From Balneolaceae bacterium (GTDB taxonomy: Bacteria; Bacteroidota; Rhodothermia; Balneolales; Balneolaceae), in the NCBI GenBank assembly GCA_007129085.1, contig SKWF01000225.1, positions 1-6,056 on the forward strand: a DNA stretch of 6,056 nucleotides. The letters are read 5' to 3'. The position numbers were made by a program, and so were the translations under genes. The notes under the pieces are model-generated. The model worked only from the letters and a program-made list of their open reading frames with translations. It searched no databases and was not told where the DNA came from. Positions 5,882 to 6,056 of the stretch are shown here, in pieces; within the stretch, counting starts at the first letter, position 1; each line of letters starts with the position of its first letter.

Positions 5882-5919
5882 TCTTTTTAAAAACTCATAC
5901 GACAACTTTTAGATGTAGG

Positions 5920-6056
5920 ATATGAACCGCAGAGCCGCTATGACGCTGAGGAATGATTGAAAAATGCTAAGTTTAAAAGTTTAATCCCTTGAGAAATTTC
6001 GATTGTTTTATAAAACCTTTACCGAGGTTTTTGTCTTTCCCCTGCGCCTCCGTGCC
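5920..6056. repeat. Copy 2 of the inverted-repeat element, cut by the window end
   Basis: The left arm (5919-5951) matches that of copy 1 (5729-5761) at 30 of 33 positions. A right arm starting at 6040 (CCCTGCGCCTCCGT) matches copy 1 from 5851, and the arm-to-arm distance is 116 bases here against 117 in copy 1. The interiors are also related: both contain TTTAAAA...GTTT followed by an ATC...CTTG...AATT series. The interior hairpin here is stronger, AAAACCT (6012-6018) with AGGTTTT (6025-6031). The last bases of the right arm lie beyond the window. Confidence 0.72.

Noticed and set aside
5730..6056. CRISPR array
   Set aside because: There are only two units, each a long element with inverted ends and a related interior, not short identical repeats with unrelated spacers; no cas genes are present.

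Overview
The window is a chromosomal stretch of a moderately AT-rich bacterium. The mix of genes points to the Bacteroidota or the related Balneolota/Rhodothermota: the C-terminal tail of a TPR-type protein, a DUF4112 protein, a DUF418 membrane protein, a lipoprotein carrying RCC1 repeats, and hisF followed by a free-standing hisE. Starts with weak or no Shine-Dalgarno sequence fit this. The assignment is an inference from gene content and style, not from a marker gene.

Layout from left to right. (1) Positions 1-231 (+) hold the 3' end of a gene that begins outside the window, closed by a strong intrinsic terminator at 256-288. (2) Positions 335-787 (-) encode a small DUF4112 membrane protein, convergent with the first gene. 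(3) Positions 788-1073 are the divergent intergenic region before a DUF418 (YeiB-like) multi-pass membrane protein at 1074-2336 (+). This region contains repeated ACAAAT/ATTTGT half-sites, and a 9-bp inverted repeat ends exactly in the DUF418 start codon. (4) A convergent gap carries one weak and one strong terminator. (5) Positions 2532-4061 (-) encode a 509-residue predicted lipoprotein with two InlB-B-repeat-like modules and seven RCC1 blades spaced exactly 48 residues apart. (6) Positions 4062-4451 hold no gene I can support. (7) hisE (4452-4751) and hisF (4838-5623), both on the minus strand, form a likely short histidine-biosynthesis unit transcribed hisF then hisE. (8) From 5730 to the window end lie two tandem copies of a short, non-coding element with imperfect terminal inverted repeats, the second cut by the window edge.

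The genes do not form one obvious system. HisF and HisE act in the same pathway. The DUF4112, DUF418 and RCC1 proteins are all predicted to be membrane-associated, but they are separate transcription units with unknown roles. I found no CRISPR array, transposase, tRNA, rRNA, toxin-antitoxin pair or defence cassette. The points most worth following up are the tandem inverted-repeat elements upstream of hisF, the palindrome over the DUF418 start codon, and the rigidly periodic RCC1 lipoprotein.
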